DNA of 35,748 bases, taken from assembly GCA_012026835.1 (NCBI GenBank), contig VEPN01000032.1, positions 1-35,748 of the forward strand, read 5' to 3'. The translations under genes were made by a program, and so were the position numbers. This DNA is from Candidatus Methanoperedens sp. Its GTDB lineage: Archaea > Halobacteriota > Methanosarcinia > Methanosarcinales > Methanoperedenaceae. Positions within the stretch are counted from its first letter, which is position 1. Every line of letters starts with the position of its first letter. Positions 16,023-24,272 of this stretch are shown here, piece after piece. Under the pieces are notes generated by a model, which saw nothing but the letters and a program-made list of their open reading frames with translations, searched no databases and had not been told where the DNA came from.

Positions 16023-16672
16023 TATGCTACCTCTGCCCCGGATATTTCATGTTTGCTTGTTTCGGGGGCTTCGTCTCTCTTTTTCTTCTTCGGCTTTGCT
16101 TTTTCTTCAGCACCCTCTTTCGGCTTGCCTGTCCTGGCCTCTTCAAGCCATTCGAGTTTGCCCAGGGCATGCTGGCGCATGGTGAGGCCGATCTTGCTGT
16201 CCCTTGGTTCGCGCTCGTTGAGACTCACTGCCACTATCCTTGCCCTGACCCGGTCCCCGACTGTTATCGCGCGGCCCGATTCCTTGGTTATGAGACGGGA
16301 GTTCTTCTCATCATAGCTTACGAATTCATCTGTCATCTGGCTTACATGCACAAGCCCGTCAAGAGGGCCGATACCAACAAATATGCCGAACTCAACAACC
16401 TCTAAAACGCTGCCTTCAATGATCTCCTGCATTTCAGGCATAAAAGTCAGTGCATCGAAAACCGCATCGTAATATACTCCGGCATCCCCTGCGAGAATAT
16501 GTCCCTCGCCTACTTCTATGACATCCTTTATCGCGACCATAGCCCCGATCTTCTTGTCCACGAGTCCTTCAAGTTTATCCCGCAGGGCGACCTTAACCGC
16601 CTCTTCCACAGGTTCACCGAGTAATTCTGGTGCAATTCTCACCGTATCTGCCAATCTCATTCTTCTATACAT
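16022..16672 (-). CDS. rpoE1: RNA polymerase subunit E' (Rpo7)
   Basis: A protein of 216 residues. It starts MYRRMRLADTVRIAPELLGE, followed by the RPB7 N-terminal domain and, from about residue 80, an S1 RNA-binding domain (GSVLEVVEFGIFVGIGPLDG, then VHVSQM). Rpo7 pairs with Rpo4 to form the polymerase stalk. The last 30 residues or so are a Lys/Glu/Pro-rich tail beyond the usual end (archaeal Rpo7 is about 185-190 residues). It follows the PIN gene by 23 bases. Confidence 0.92.
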   Translation of the reverse strand: MYRRMRLADTVRIAPELLGEPVEEAVKVALRDKLEGLVDKKIGAMVAIKDVIEVGEGHILAGDAGVYYDAVFDALTFMPEMQEIIEGSVLEVVEFGIFVGIGPLDGLVHVSQMTDEFVSYDEKNSRLITKESGRAITVGDRVRARIVAVSLNEREPRDSKIGLTMRQHALGKLEWLEEARTGKPKEGAEEKAKPKKKKRDEAPETSKHEISGAEVA

Positions 16673-16695
16673 CTAAATCCTCTTAATAAAAGATA

Positions 16696-17064
16696 TTAAA
16701 TACTTAAACGAGTCTTTTCCCGAAGGTGTATTATAGTAACTCCCTTACTACATAATCTTTTCTTTAATCCGGTATCACTGGTAAGACAGGCTGCTTCCGT
16801 ATCAATAGCCATCTCTGCGATTATATCATCTGTAAATCCTTCTTTTTCAATTATGGTACACCTGTCAAGCAGGGATAATGCTATCTTTGCCGCCACCCTG
16901 TCCTTACCATGTCCCTGTGAATATATTTTCTCAAGCTCCCTGACTGATGCCCTGGGAATGATGAACGAATCAAAACCCAGTCTCTTTAATTCTGAAAAAA
17001 TATCCACACCGAACTGACCCGGAATCATCAGGCCATTGGTATCAATAATGACTTTCCTTGTCAT
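16696..17064 (-). CDS. PIN-domain protein (FCF1/Nob1-like small PIN)
   Basis: A protein of 122 residues. [20 protein letters not shown] (4-23) starts the PIN fold with its first acidic residue (D8). [10 protein letters not shown] (about 38-47) adds a glutamate and [15 protein letters not shown] (about 91-105) the C-terminal aspartate. These are the metal-binding residues of PIN ribonucleases. The fixed position between aIF2-gamma and rpoE1 is typical of archaea and speaks for an rRNA-processing or ribosome-linked role rather than a toxin; no antitoxin gene is present. Its start overlaps the aIF2-gamma stop by 4 bases. Confidence 0.85.
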   Translation of the reverse strand: MTRKVIIDTNGLMIPGQFGVDIFSELKRLGFDSFIIPRASVRELEKIYSQGHGKDRVAAKIALSLLDRCTIIEKEGFTDDIIAEMAIDTEAACLTSDTGLKKRLCSKGVTIIHLREKTRLSI

Positions 17065-18290
17065 TTAAACTCTTTCAATATACCTGAACCTATGAGCCTC
17101 CAGCGTGCCCCGACACGGCGGCTGATGGCTATTGGAGCGCCTTTGTCGGCGCATACGGGCCTTTTAAGCTTGACCTCAGCATCATTGGGTCTTGCGCTTG
17201 TGACGACACCGATGGTTGTTGCAGTTCCCAGGTTCAGCATCAGGAGTTCATTTGAACGTATTGGCTCGACATTGGATTCATCGCTCACCCCGACCACGCG
17301 CGGAAGCAATTTTGTCTCCATGATAAAACCGTCAATGGTAGGAGGGATCGATCCCGGAATACCGGCGACCTGGCCCACAAGTGCGTCGCTTTTGGTGAGA
17401 AAGGGATCAAGCTTTGTACCAACACCTATGAGGCCGCCCGGAGTTGCCTCTTTTATTTCTTCATTTCCTGAAAATATCTTTGTAATAACTGTTCTGATTG
17501 GATGCCATTTAACTGTCCCGCCTGCCTCGACTTTCCTGCCGGGGCGAAGTTCTATCTCGTCCCCCGGGTGCAGGCGCCCGCTATTTAAGGAACCGCCTAT
17601 CACGCCACCCAGAAGCTGGTCTGGCGTTGCGCCTGGCTTGTTCACGTCAAAGGATCGCGCAACGAACATCAAAGGGGGTTTATCCAGGTCATGGGCAGGG
17701 GTAGGGATATATTTCTCAATAGCTTCAATGACAAGGTCAATATTAGTATTCTGCTGGGCAGATACAGGGATGATAGGGGCATTCTCAGCCACGGTGCCTT
17801 TCACAAAAGCAATTATCTGCTTATAATTCTCTATGACTTTATCCCGTGGCACGAGGTCTATCTTATTCTGGACTATCACGATGTTTTTTATCCCGATGAT
17901 ATTCAGGGCCATCAGGTGCTCTTTTGTCTGCGGCTGCGGGCACTGCTCATTTGCGGCTATGACAAGGAGTGCTCCATCCATCAGCGCGGCACCGGATAGC
18001 ATGGTTGCCATCAGTGTTTCATGGCCGGGAGAATCAACAAAAGAAATTGGACGCAGTACCTGCGTTTTCGTCCCGCATTTTTCGCATACGTCTTTTGTCG
18101 TATATGCTTCGGGTTCGGGACAATTCGGGCATTTCCTCAGCACAACATCGGCGTAGCCGAGCCTGATAGATATTCCCCGTTTAATCTCTTCGCTATGCCT
18201 GTCTGTCCAGACGCCTGCAAGTGCCCTTACGAGCGTGGTCTTGCCATGGTCAACATGTCCTACGATTCCTATATTAACAACAGATTGCAA
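17061..18290 (-). CDS. eif2g: Translation initiation factor aIF2 subunit gamma
   Basis: A protein of 409 residues. G1 is [18 protein letters not shown]3 is DSPGHE, G4 is VQNKIDL, with domains II and III following. A zinc-knuckle region has CPNCPEP and CEKCGTK (about 54-76). It carries initiator Met-tRNA to the small subunit as part of aIF2. The start codon is TTG (18288-18290), supported by a strong Shine-Dalgarno GGAGGT at 18295-18300. It heads the operon running left through PIN, rpoE1, spt4, dephospho-CoA kinase, rps24e and rps27ae. Confidence 0.95.
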   Translation of the reverse strand: MQSVVNIGIVGHVDHGKTTLVRALAGVWTDRHSEEIKRGISIRLGYADVVLRKCPNCPEPEAYTTKDVCEKCGTKTQVLRPISFVDSPGHETLMATMLSGAALMDGALLVIAANEQCPQPQTKEHLMALNIIGIKNIVIVQNKIDLVPRDKVIENYKQIIAFVKGTVAENAPIIPVSAQQNTNIDLVIEAIEKYIPTPAHDLDKPPLMFVARSFDVNKPGATPDQLLGGVIGGSLNSGRLHPGDEIELRPGRKVEAGGTVKWHPIRTVITKIFSGNEEIKEATPGGLIGVGTKLDPFLTKSDALVGQVAGIPGSIPPTIDGFIMETKLLPRVVGVSDESNVEPIRSNELLMLNLGTATTIGVVTSARPNDAEVKLKRPVCADKGAPIAISRRVGARWRLIGSGILKEFK

Positions 18291-18294
18291 TGAA

Positions 18295-18300
18295 ACCTCC
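18295..18300 (-). promoter_or_regulatory. Strong ribosome binding site before the TTG start of aIF2-gamma
   Basis: GGAGGT on the minus strand ends 4 bases before the TTG at 18288-18290. It identifies TTG as the start: no ATG or GTG with comparable support is nearby, and the first residues after it ([15 protein letters not shown]) already match the family. Confidence 0.6.
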
Positions 18301-18407
18301 GATAGAAATATGCTTTACATTGGACTCCTTGTATTTAACGGCTTTTACAATCAGGGGTGAAGATGGTTGTAAAAAAGAGAAAAAAAGAATATCAAGAAGA
18401 GATACGG

Positions 18408-19181
18408 CTATTCACTCTTCGTGGCTTCGTGCTCCCCGGATTCTGATGGCACCGCCTTGCCGCTCATCTTATTGTAGCCCCTGGCAAGATTGGTGTTGAC
18501 ATGCACCACGCCTTCATTAAGGTGACTGAACACATAGTCTTCGGTTATTGCTGGCAAAGCATCCGCTGCCGACTGGTTGTTAACTATCATTCCAAGGGGT
18601 ACGTATCTCCCGTCAGGAATGGTCACGCCAACGATCTTCGCGCCGGGTTCAAGTACCACCTTGTTCCCTACTTTTGACTTGAATACAAAAGCCTGCATGC
18701 CCACAAAGGTATCATCTCCTATGCTTGCAGGGCCATGCACCTGTGACTGGTGGGCGAGAGTGGCACGTTCTCCTATATACACAGCATATTTCTTACCATC
18801 GACCTCCACAAGGTTATTCTCAACAGGTTTACCTTCCCCGTCCTGCGTCTCAAGGGCATGGATCGCTACACCGTCCTGGACATTTGAATCGTTGCCGATA
18901 TGTATAGGTGCGCCTTCATCGCCCCTCACGGCAGCCTGGGGTGAAACCATCACGTTCCTGCCGACATACACATCCCCGATAACCGATGCTTGGGGATGTA
19001 TGTAGGCCGATAGCTCGATATCAGGCATTTTATTTTCCTCGCTCCAGGGGGTTATCGGGCTTGCGCCTGTGTTCGGTTTGTTATATATCGTTTCTACCCG
19101 GTCAACGCAGCCGGTTACTAGCAAAGCTGCCAGTACTAAAAGCACAGTTATTTTCATAGGGTTCATTCTAATAAAAACCAC
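18408..19181 (-). CDS. cam: Gamma-class carbonic anhydrase, prototypical Cam type, lipoprotein-like
   Basis: A protein of 257 residues. The N-terminus has a signal peptide ending in a lipobox-like cysteine (VLLVLAALLVTGC, about 13-25). The mature part is a left-handed beta-helix: HPQASVIGDVYVGRNVMVSP, RGDEGAPIHIG, SNVQDGVAIH, LAHQSQVHG and GMQAFVF. The three zinc-ligand histidines lie in QDGVAIH and HQSQVHG. The acidic loop with the proton-shuttle glutamate (ALETQDGEGKP) is present, which marks true Cam rather than the shorter CamH. It hydrates CO2 outside the membrane. In Methanosarcinales Cam is linked with acetate or bicarbonate exchange. It is preceded by an AT-rich promoter region. Confidence 0.92.
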   Translation of the reverse strand: MVFIRMNPMKITVLLVLAALLVTGCVDRVETIYNKPNTGASPITPWSEENKMPDIELSAYIHPQASVIGDVYVGRNVMVSPQAAVRGDEGAPIHIGNDSNVQDGVAIHALETQDGEGKPVENNLVEVDGKKYAVYIGERATLAHQSQVHGPASIGDDTFVGMQAFVFKSKVGNKVVLEPGAKIVGVTIPDGRYVPLGMIVNNQSAADALPAITEDYVFSHLNEGVVHVNTNLARGYNKMSGKAVPSESGEHEATKSE

Positions 19182-19245
19182 CAGAGGAGATGGAATATGT
19201 TTTTGGTATTTAAGTTTTTTTAAATCTTCCTGATAAAAAAGACTA

Positions 19246-19926
19246 TCAGTGTTTCAGGCGTTCAAGAAGCGGGTCTTTTGCATCTACAAGGTCAAAGGCC
19301 CTCTTGCGCCTGAGACACGATTCACATACCATGCACGGCTTTTCTTTGCCTTCGTAACATGACCACGACCACTCAAGAGGCGCATCTATCTCAAGCCCTC
19401 TTTTTACTATCCCGGCCTTATCCAGGGAGATCAGGGGAGTGTAAACCACAGGATGCTTGAGAGTCCCGCATTTTAGCATGTCGTTGAATTTCTCAACAAA
19501 CTCAGGGGTGTTATCCGGGAATGTTGCCGCTTCCTCTGCATCAAACCCTGTAACTATCAGGTCGAATCCATAGTTTTCAGCAAGAGCCGCCCCTATTGAG
19601 AGAAATACAACATTGCGTGCAGGTACCCAGACCTGTTCGGCTGTCTTGCGGGTAATCTCTATCTTATCCAGCTCATTTCCCGATATTTTGGGGAGCTCCC
19701 CGCCGCCTGTCAGCGCTCCGCGAAATATCCTGTACCATGGAAGGTCAATGATAATGTGGCCCACATGAAAGCGCTCGCAGATGATTTTTGAGAAACCGAG
19801 CTCTTTTTCCCTGGCCCTCTGGCCATAATCAAAGGTTACGCACAGTACTTCATCGCACCTGTGGTAAGCTTCTTTGAATGCTACTGTGGAATCAAGGCCT
19901 GAGGATAAAAGAACTATGGATTTCAT
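19246..19926 (-). CDS. queC: 7-cyano-7-deazaguanine synthase QueC
   Basis: A protein of 226 residues. The PP-loop SSGLDSTVAFKEA (8-20) binds ATP; FDYGQRAREKE (33-43) and VPARNVVFLSIGAALAENYG (about 97-116) are family signatures. The C-terminal CYEGKEKPCMVCESCLRRK binds zinc with four cysteines. QueC makes preQ0, which archaea use for archaeosine at position 15 of tRNA. The other preQ0 genes (queD, queE, tgtA) are not in the window. Confidence 0.93.
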   Translation of the reverse strand: MKSIVLLSSGLDSTVAFKEAYHRCDEVLCVTFDYGQRAREKELGFSKIICERFHVGHIIIDLPWYRIFRGALTGGGELPKISGNELDKIEITRKTAEQVWVPARNVVFLSIGAALAENYGFDLIVTGFDAEEAATFPDNTPEFVEKFNDMLKCGTLKHPVVYTPLISLDKAGIVKRGLEIDAPLEWSWSCYEGKEKPCMVCESCLRRKRAFDLVDAKDPLLERLKH

Positions 19927-20019
19927 ATATGAATCATTGTTTGATTGATATTAAAAACTATCATGGATTCCTCAGGAACGGAAACCCATCGAAAATTTTT
20001 AAAGGACATTTCAGGTTAA

Positions 20020-20982
20020 TCAAACCCCGGAAGCCCCGGGAGGCCACGCAGAAGGCGCTTTCTCAAGCAGGGTCTTGAGACTTATTTTCCCCTGCCCCCT
20101 GAAAAGCTCCATTGTAACTATATCGCCCACATCATGCTTGTTGATAACTTTGATCAGGTCCTTCACATTGTTTATCTCAGAACCATCGATGCGTACAAGG
20201 ATATCCCCTATCCTGACCCCCGATTTTTCGGCTTCCCTTCCTGGAATAACATTTGTGATAACCACTCCTTTTTCTGTGGGCAGGTTATAGTAAGCTACGA
20301 GTTTGGGGTTGACCTCAACGACATTTATTGCTATCCACGGCCTTATGACTTCACCATGTTCACGTAGCTGCCTTGCTATCCACATGGCGGGCTGTATCGG
20401 GATGGCAAACCCGATGCCCTGCGCAAAAGGTATGATTGCGCTGTTGATGCCTATCACGATGCCTTGACTGCTTATAAGCGGGCCGCCGCTGTTTCCCGGA
20501 TTAATGGCAGCATCGGTCTGTATAAGACCTTCCATGAATGTCACCTCTGTCTGGATTGACCTGTTCAAGGCGCTTATTACGCCTGCCGTAACAGTCGGGC
20601 CGCCTACAAGTCCCAGGGGGCTTCCGATAGCGATGGCCATCTGTCCTATCCGCATGTCGTTATCTTTTGCCATCTCTGGAACAGGCAGGCCGGTTGCATT
20701 AATCTTGATAACTGCAAGGTCCATCAAGGTATCAATACCCCTGATTTCGCCCGGTAATATGCTCCCGTTTTCAAGTGTCACTTTTATTTCTTGTGAACCA
20801 AAAACGACATGGGCATTTGTAAGTATGAAACCGTCTTCACTTATTACAAAGCCCGAACCCACCCCAGGGACAGGATGCACGCGCAGGTAAGCATCTTTCA
20901 TCAACCTTACTTCGCTGATATTCACAACGCTTGGAATTACTTTTTCAACTGCTGAAGTTACCATTTCATCAAAACCGATCAT
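20020..20982 (-). CDS. HtrA/DegP-like trypsin-type serine protease with PDZ domain
   Basis: A protein of 320 residues with the catalytic triad: H58 in LTNAHVV, D88 in LMDLAVIKI and S165 in NPGNSGGPL. A C-terminal PDZ domain (about 215-305) contains GVVITNVIPGREAEKSGVR and GDILVRIDG. HtrA proteins degrade or refold damaged proteins. Unlike most bacterial HtrA there is no signal peptide or membrane anchor, so it is probably cytoplasmic; the family occurs in methanogens. Translation begins at an ATG at 20982. Confidence 0.92.
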   Translation of the reverse strand: MIGFDEMVTSAVEKVIPSVVNISEVRLMKDAYLRVHPVPGVGSGFVISEDGFILTNAHVVFGSQEIKVTLENGSILPGEIRGIDTLMDLAVIKINATGLPVPEMAKDNDMRIGQMAIAIGSPLGLVGGPTVTAGVISALNRSIQTEVTFMEGLIQTDAAINPGNSGGPLISSQGIVIGINSAIIPFAQGIGFAIPIQPAMWIARQLREHGEVIRPWIAINVVEVNPKLVAYYNLPTEKGVVITNVIPGREAEKSGVRIGDILVRIDGSEINNVKDLIKVINKHDVGDIVTMELFRGQGKISLKTLLEKAPSAWPPGASGV

Positions 20983-21107
20983 ATCAATTACCCCATAAAG
21001 TCTTGGTCTTTATAATATTTGAAGCTATTTATGCCGGATTCTCACTATCCGTTCTACCATGGAACAATACGGACCAACAATACGTTAGTTTAAAATAACC
21101 TGAAGGA

Positions 21108-21114
21108 TATTTAA
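21108..21114 (+). promoter_or_regulatory. TATA box of tRNA-Leu
   Basis: An ATATTTAA-type element lies about 15-18 bases before the mature tRNA 5' end at 21126; with a start near 21120 or slightly later this fits a short precursor leader. Position is approximate. Confidence 0.4.
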
Positions 21115-21125
21115 CGTGTCCCCAT

Positions 21126-21208
21126 GCGGGGGTAACCAAGCGGCCAAAGGTGCAGGACTTAAGATCCTGTTGCGCAGGCATTCGTGGGTTCAAATCCCAC
21201 CCCCCGCA
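21126..21208 (+). tRNA. tRNA-Leu (anticodon TAA)
   Basis: A type II tRNA of 83 bases. The acceptor GCGGGGG pairs perfectly with CCCCCGC. The anticodon arm is CAGGA, loop CTTAAGA, TCCTG, giving TAA for UUA codons. A long variable arm (TTGCGCAGGCATTC region) follows, and the T arm is GTGGG, loop TTCAAAT, CCCAC. The discriminator is A. CCA is not encoded. Confidence 0.95.
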
Positions 21209-21222
21209 TCATTAGAGGCGAT

Positions 21223-21369
21223 ATGGCGATAAGGCCGATTTGCGATAAATGCAAAAAAGAATTGGAGGATTTTGGAGGTATCCTGTTCGGCCCTCCTGAT
21301 GAAAACAACAAAGTGGAGAAATTCCATTTATGCAGGGAGTGTTATGAGGAGATTATCGGCTCTTTTTAG
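21223..21369 (+). CDS. Small treble-clef-like Zn protein behind tRNA-Leu
   Basis: A protein of 48 residues, MAIRPICDKCKKELEDFG at its start and HLCRECYEE near its end. Two CxxC pairs (7-10 and 37-40) should bind one zinc. The middle GGILFGPPDENNKVEKF links them. Function unknown; such mini Zn proteins are common in methanogens. A longer frame starting inside the tRNA is open, but the ATG at 21223, 14 bases after the tRNA, is the only sensible start. It has no separate TATA element, so read-through from tRNA-Leu is likely. Confidence 0.75.
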   Translation: MAIRPICDKCKKELEDFGGILFGPPDENNKVEKFHLCRECYEEIIGSF

Positions 21370-21412
21370 TTGAAGAGTGTTCAATCTGCGAAGGACTATA
21401 AAAAAAATAAAT

Positions 21413-22687
21413 TTATTTCCTTTTCCCTGTCATCTCATCCAGCAGTTCCTTCGCCCTGTCGGCCCTGACCTTCTTTTCGCTCACCATTATTGCGGCTATC
21501 CTGTCGACCATATCTCCGGCCGCTCCTGCCTGGATCGCGACATTCCTTGAGTGAAGCCCCATATGCCCTCTCTGGATGCCTTCTGTTGCAAGCGCCCTCA
21601 TGGCCGCGAAGTTCTGGGCAAGACCCAGCGCCGCAAATACCTCGCCCATTTCGGTGGCCGTCCTGACGCCAAGTATCTTCACAGCAGCGCGGGCTATAGG
21701 GTTCGTCTTTGTTGCACCTCCGACAAGACCTACTGCCATAGGCATCTCGATAGTCGCGACAAGATCACCGCCTGCGTTCTTTTCATAGGCCGAAAGCGGG
21801 CGATAGGTTCCACTTCGTGACGCATAGACATGCGCCCCGGCCTCAATTGCCCTTGTATCGTTGCCAGTTGCAAGCACTGCCGCGGTCACACCGTTCATTA
21901 TGCCCTTGTTATGGGTCGCAGCGCGGTACGGGTCTCCTGCCGCAAAATGATATGCAGCAAGAATGCCGTCCACGACCTCTTCGCCGCCTATCGCCTCTTT
22001 TGTGAACACGGCTCTTGCCCTCATCAGGCGCTTGTCTGCAAAGTTCGAGATTATCCTCAGGTACACACGCCCCCCGGTCAGCTCTTCGATATAAGGTGCA
22101 ATGGTTTCGGCCATAGTATTCACGGCATTTGCACCCATCGCATCCCTGCAATCAACTATCAGGTGGGTAATGACCATTTTTTCACCTGGTGTATCTATAA
22201 CCCTTACTTCAACATCTTTTGCTCCCCCGCCGAACTTAACAAGAACGGGGTCCACCTCGTTCGCACGCCTTATTATTTCATCCCTTTTCCCGAGGATATT
22301 CATCCTCGCCCCGTTTGGGTCAGCTATCCCCACAGCCTGTATCTGGCCTATCATCAGGGGACCTGTGCTGCTCGTTTCGAATCCTCCCCCTTCCCGCGCC
22401 ATCTTTGCGGCATTGCTGGCCGCAGCTATGACGGATGGTTCTTCTATCGCCATAGGGATCAGGTAATCCCTGCCGTTGATTAGGAAATTCACGGCCACGC
22501 CCATCGGGACTTCCATAATGCCTATAAGATTCTCAACCATGCGGTCAGCCGCGTCAAGAGACAGGGCACCCGTGGCGCTGATGCATGACGCCTCCTCTTC
22601 CGAGAGACCTGAAAATCCGGATACGGCTTTAAGTCGTTCCTGCGGACTTAATTTATAAAAACCCGAGATTTTAGAAGTTCTTGTCAT
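21413..22687 (-). CDS. hmgA: HMG-CoA reductase, class II (bacterial type)
   Basis: A protein of 424 residues. GFYKLSPQERLKAVSGF opens the protein. Active-site motifs are MEVPMGVAVNFLINGRDYL (with EEPSVIAAAS following), VDCRDAMGANAVNTMAE, THNKGIMNGV with the catalytic lysine, and EGIQRGHMGLHSRNVA with the catalytic histidine. RDAMGAN and QRGHM are the form seen in class II enzymes such as that of Pseudomonas mevalonii and Archaeoglobus, not the class I form usual in methanogens and haloarchaea. The product mevalonate feeds archaeal isoprenoid lipids, so the reaction should run as a reductase. The TATA-like CTATTTATACC on the minus strand lies at about 22726-22737. Confidence 0.93.
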   Translation of the reverse strand: MTRTSKISGFYKLSPQERLKAVSGFSGLSEEEASCISATGALSLDAADRMVENLIGIMEVPMGVAVNFLINGRDYLIPMAIEEPSVIAAASNAAKMAREGGGFETSSTGPLMIGQIQAVGIADPNGARMNILGKRDEIIRRANEVDPVLVKFGGGAKDVEVRVIDTPGEKMVITHLIVDCRDAMGANAVNTMAETIAPYIEELTGGRVYLRIISNFADKRLMRARAVFTKEAIGGEEVVDGILAAYHFAAGDPYRAATHNKGIMNGVTAAVLATGNDTRAIEAGAHVYASRSGTYRPLSAYEKNAGGDLVATIEMPMAVGLVGGATKTNPIARAAVKILGVRTATEMGEVFAALGLAQNFAAMRALATEGIQRGHMGLHSRNVAIQAGAAGDMVDRIAAIMVSEKKVRADRAKELLDEMTGKRK

Positions 22688-22839
22688 TATTTTTAATCAC
22701 CCTCAGGAAGGTTTAAGACAGCAAGGTGGTATAAATAGGTTTTTGGCGATATGGTAGCTATTGACATTTATATATTGAGGATGTATGTTGATAGAAAACT
22801 AAAAAAGAGAGGACTTATATTAAAGACTGAGGCATAACT

Positions 22840-23472
22840 ATGGGAATAATAAAAAGGCTGGGGCTGAACTTTACCTGGTTGAAAAGGATATTCAAGAAAA
22901 AGAGAGCGAGAATAGGAATATATGGTCCGCCCAATGCTGGTAAAACCACACTTGCGAACAGGATACTCAGGGACTGGACTGGCGATGCCATGGGTTCTGT
23001 ATCCAATGTACCGCATGAGACGCGCAGGGCCAGAAGGCGTGAAGGCGTGACAATAAATTCTAATGGCTCAGCCGTGACCCTGGACATTATTGATACTCCG
23101 GGGCTTGCCACTAAAATCGATTTTCATGATTTTATGGCGTTTGGCATGAATGAGGAAGAGTCGAAGAGGCGCGCCAAAGAAGCCACGGAAGGAGTCATAG
23201 AAGCCGTAAAATGGCTGGATGAACTTGACGGGATAATACTGGTGATGGACGCGACGGAAGACCCGTACACGCAGGTGAACGTGACGGTCATAGGTAACAT
23301 GGAAGCAAGAAAACTTCCACTTTTGATAGCTGCCAACAAGATAGATCTTCCCAACTCATCACCCGCACGGATACACAGCGCCTTCCCCCAGCATCCTCTT
23401 GTACCCATTTCAGCCCTTGAAGGACAGAACATCGATTTGCTGTATCGGGAAATTGCAGAACACTTCGGGTGA
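22840..23472 (+). CDS. oapA: Era/Der-like GTPase, OapA type
   Basis: A protein of 210 residues with the small-GTPase fold. G1 is YGPPNAGKTTLANRI (about 27-41), G3 is IDTPGLAT (about 86-93), G4 is AANKIDLP (about 166-173) and G5 LVPISALEGQ (about 186-195). It is the GTPase that heads the three-gene cluster called oapABC (origin-associated proteins) in haloarchaea and conserved in many Euryarchaeota. Actual function is unknown. It overlaps the next gene by 4 bases. The DTPG loop is followed by a charged helix not seen in Era. Confidence 0.8.
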   Translation: MGIIKRLGLNFTWLKRIFKKKRARIGIYGPPNAGKTTLANRILRDWTGDAMGSVSNVPHETRRARRREGVTINSNGSAVTLDIIDTPGLATKIDFHDFMAFGMNEEESKRRAKEATEGVIEAVKWLDELDGIILVMDATEDPYTQVNVTVIGNMEARKLPLLIAANKIDLPNSSPARIHSAFPQHPLVPISALEGQNIDLLYREIAEHFG

Positions 23473-23837
23473 TTAAAATGAAAGGAATTCAGCTTGATTT
23501 AATATCAGAAGATAAACTTGATGGCATGACTTCTATGGAAAAGGTGCGGTTAATCCTTGACGAGGTCAGGAACGGAAAAATACTGGTGCTTGAAAAAGGA
23601 TTGACCCCCAGTGAGCAGAACAAACTGATAGAGCTTACAATGACAGAGATAGCACCCGATGATTTCTCAGGTATCGAAATAGAGAGCTACCCGGTAAAAC
23701 AGAACGATAATTTCCTGAACAAGCTCTTCGGGAAAAACACCCTTAAGACCAGGCTTACAGTCATCGGTCCGGCAGCGCAGTTGAAGACAATAAAAAAGGA
23801 CAGGGATCTGATAAGTGCCCTTGTCTCAACACCATAG
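23469..23837 (+). CDS. oapB: OapB (DUF2073) protein
   Basis: A protein of 122 residues. It matches the archaeal DUF2073/OapB family: GIQLDLISEDKLDGMTSMEK at 6-25, EVRNGKILVLEKGLTPSEQN in the middle, then a C-terminal GPAAQLKTIKKDRDLISAL. No enzyme motif is visible. The ATG overlaps the OapA stop (positions 23469-23472), so the two are coupled. It is co-linear with OapA and OapC. Confidence 0.82.
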   Translation: MIKMKGIQLDLISEDKLDGMTSMEKVRLILDEVRNGKILVLEKGLTPSEQNKLIELTMTEIAPDDFSGIEIESYPVKQNDNFLNKLFGKNTLKTRLTVIGPAAQLKTIKKDRDLISALVSTP

Positions 23838-23840
23838 ATT

Positions 23841-24272
23841 ATGCCGCATAAGTGTACAAAGTGTGAAAGCATATTCAAGGACGGTGCCGCGATAATATTG
23901 AGCGGATGCCCGAAATGCGGCTGGAACAAGTTCCTTTACGTAAAGGATGAGAAAACAGCGCAGGAAAAAATTGAAGCCCCTGCAGGTTCGCTCCCTCCGG
24001 CGGCCACAAAATTCATCAAAGAAGTGGATGACCTGCTTGGCAACAGGGCGGTAAAGGCAGAAAAGGCAGAACCAAAAGATTCAAAACCCCCAACACCCGA
24101 AGAAGTAGGGAGCCGTGTGGAGTCAGTCAGGATACTGTCTCCAGGGTCGTATGAATTGAATCTTGAGTCGCTTCTTGAGAGAGATGAAATAGTCATGGCT
24201 CTTAAGGAAGACGGTACGTATATTGTTCATCTGCCCTCTGTTTTCCAGAAAAAGAAACATCAAGAACGATAG
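23841..24272 (+). CDS. oapC: OapC (DUF2072) Zn-ribbon protein
   Basis: A protein of 143 residues. The N-terminal Zn-ribbon is HKCTKCESIFKDGA and SGCPKCGWNKFLY. A Pro/Glu/Lys-rich linker (about 45-95) leads to a C-terminal segment, SVRILSPGSYELNLESLL then VMALKEDGTYIVHLPSVF, typical of the DUF2072/OapC family. Start lies 3 bases after the OapB stop. Its 3' end overlaps the convergent exported-protein gene by 13 bases. Confidence 0.85.
   Translation: MPHKCTKCESIFKDGAAIILSGCPKCGWNKFLYVKDEKTAQEKIEAPAGSLPPAATKFIKEVDDLLGNRAVKAEKAEPKDSKPPTPEEVGSRVESVRILSPGSYELNLESLLERDEIVMALKEDGTYIVHLPSVFQKKKHQER

Noticed and set aside
16696-17064. A VapC toxin of a toxin-antitoxin pair
   Set aside because: The PIN gene has no antitoxin partner and sits in a conserved translation/transcription operon, overlapping aIF2-gamma.
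22688-22839. A replication origin beside the oap genes
   Set aside because: The 152-base gap shows TATA-like promoter sequence for both sides but no repeated origin-recognition boxes, and no orc1/cdc6 gene lies nearby.
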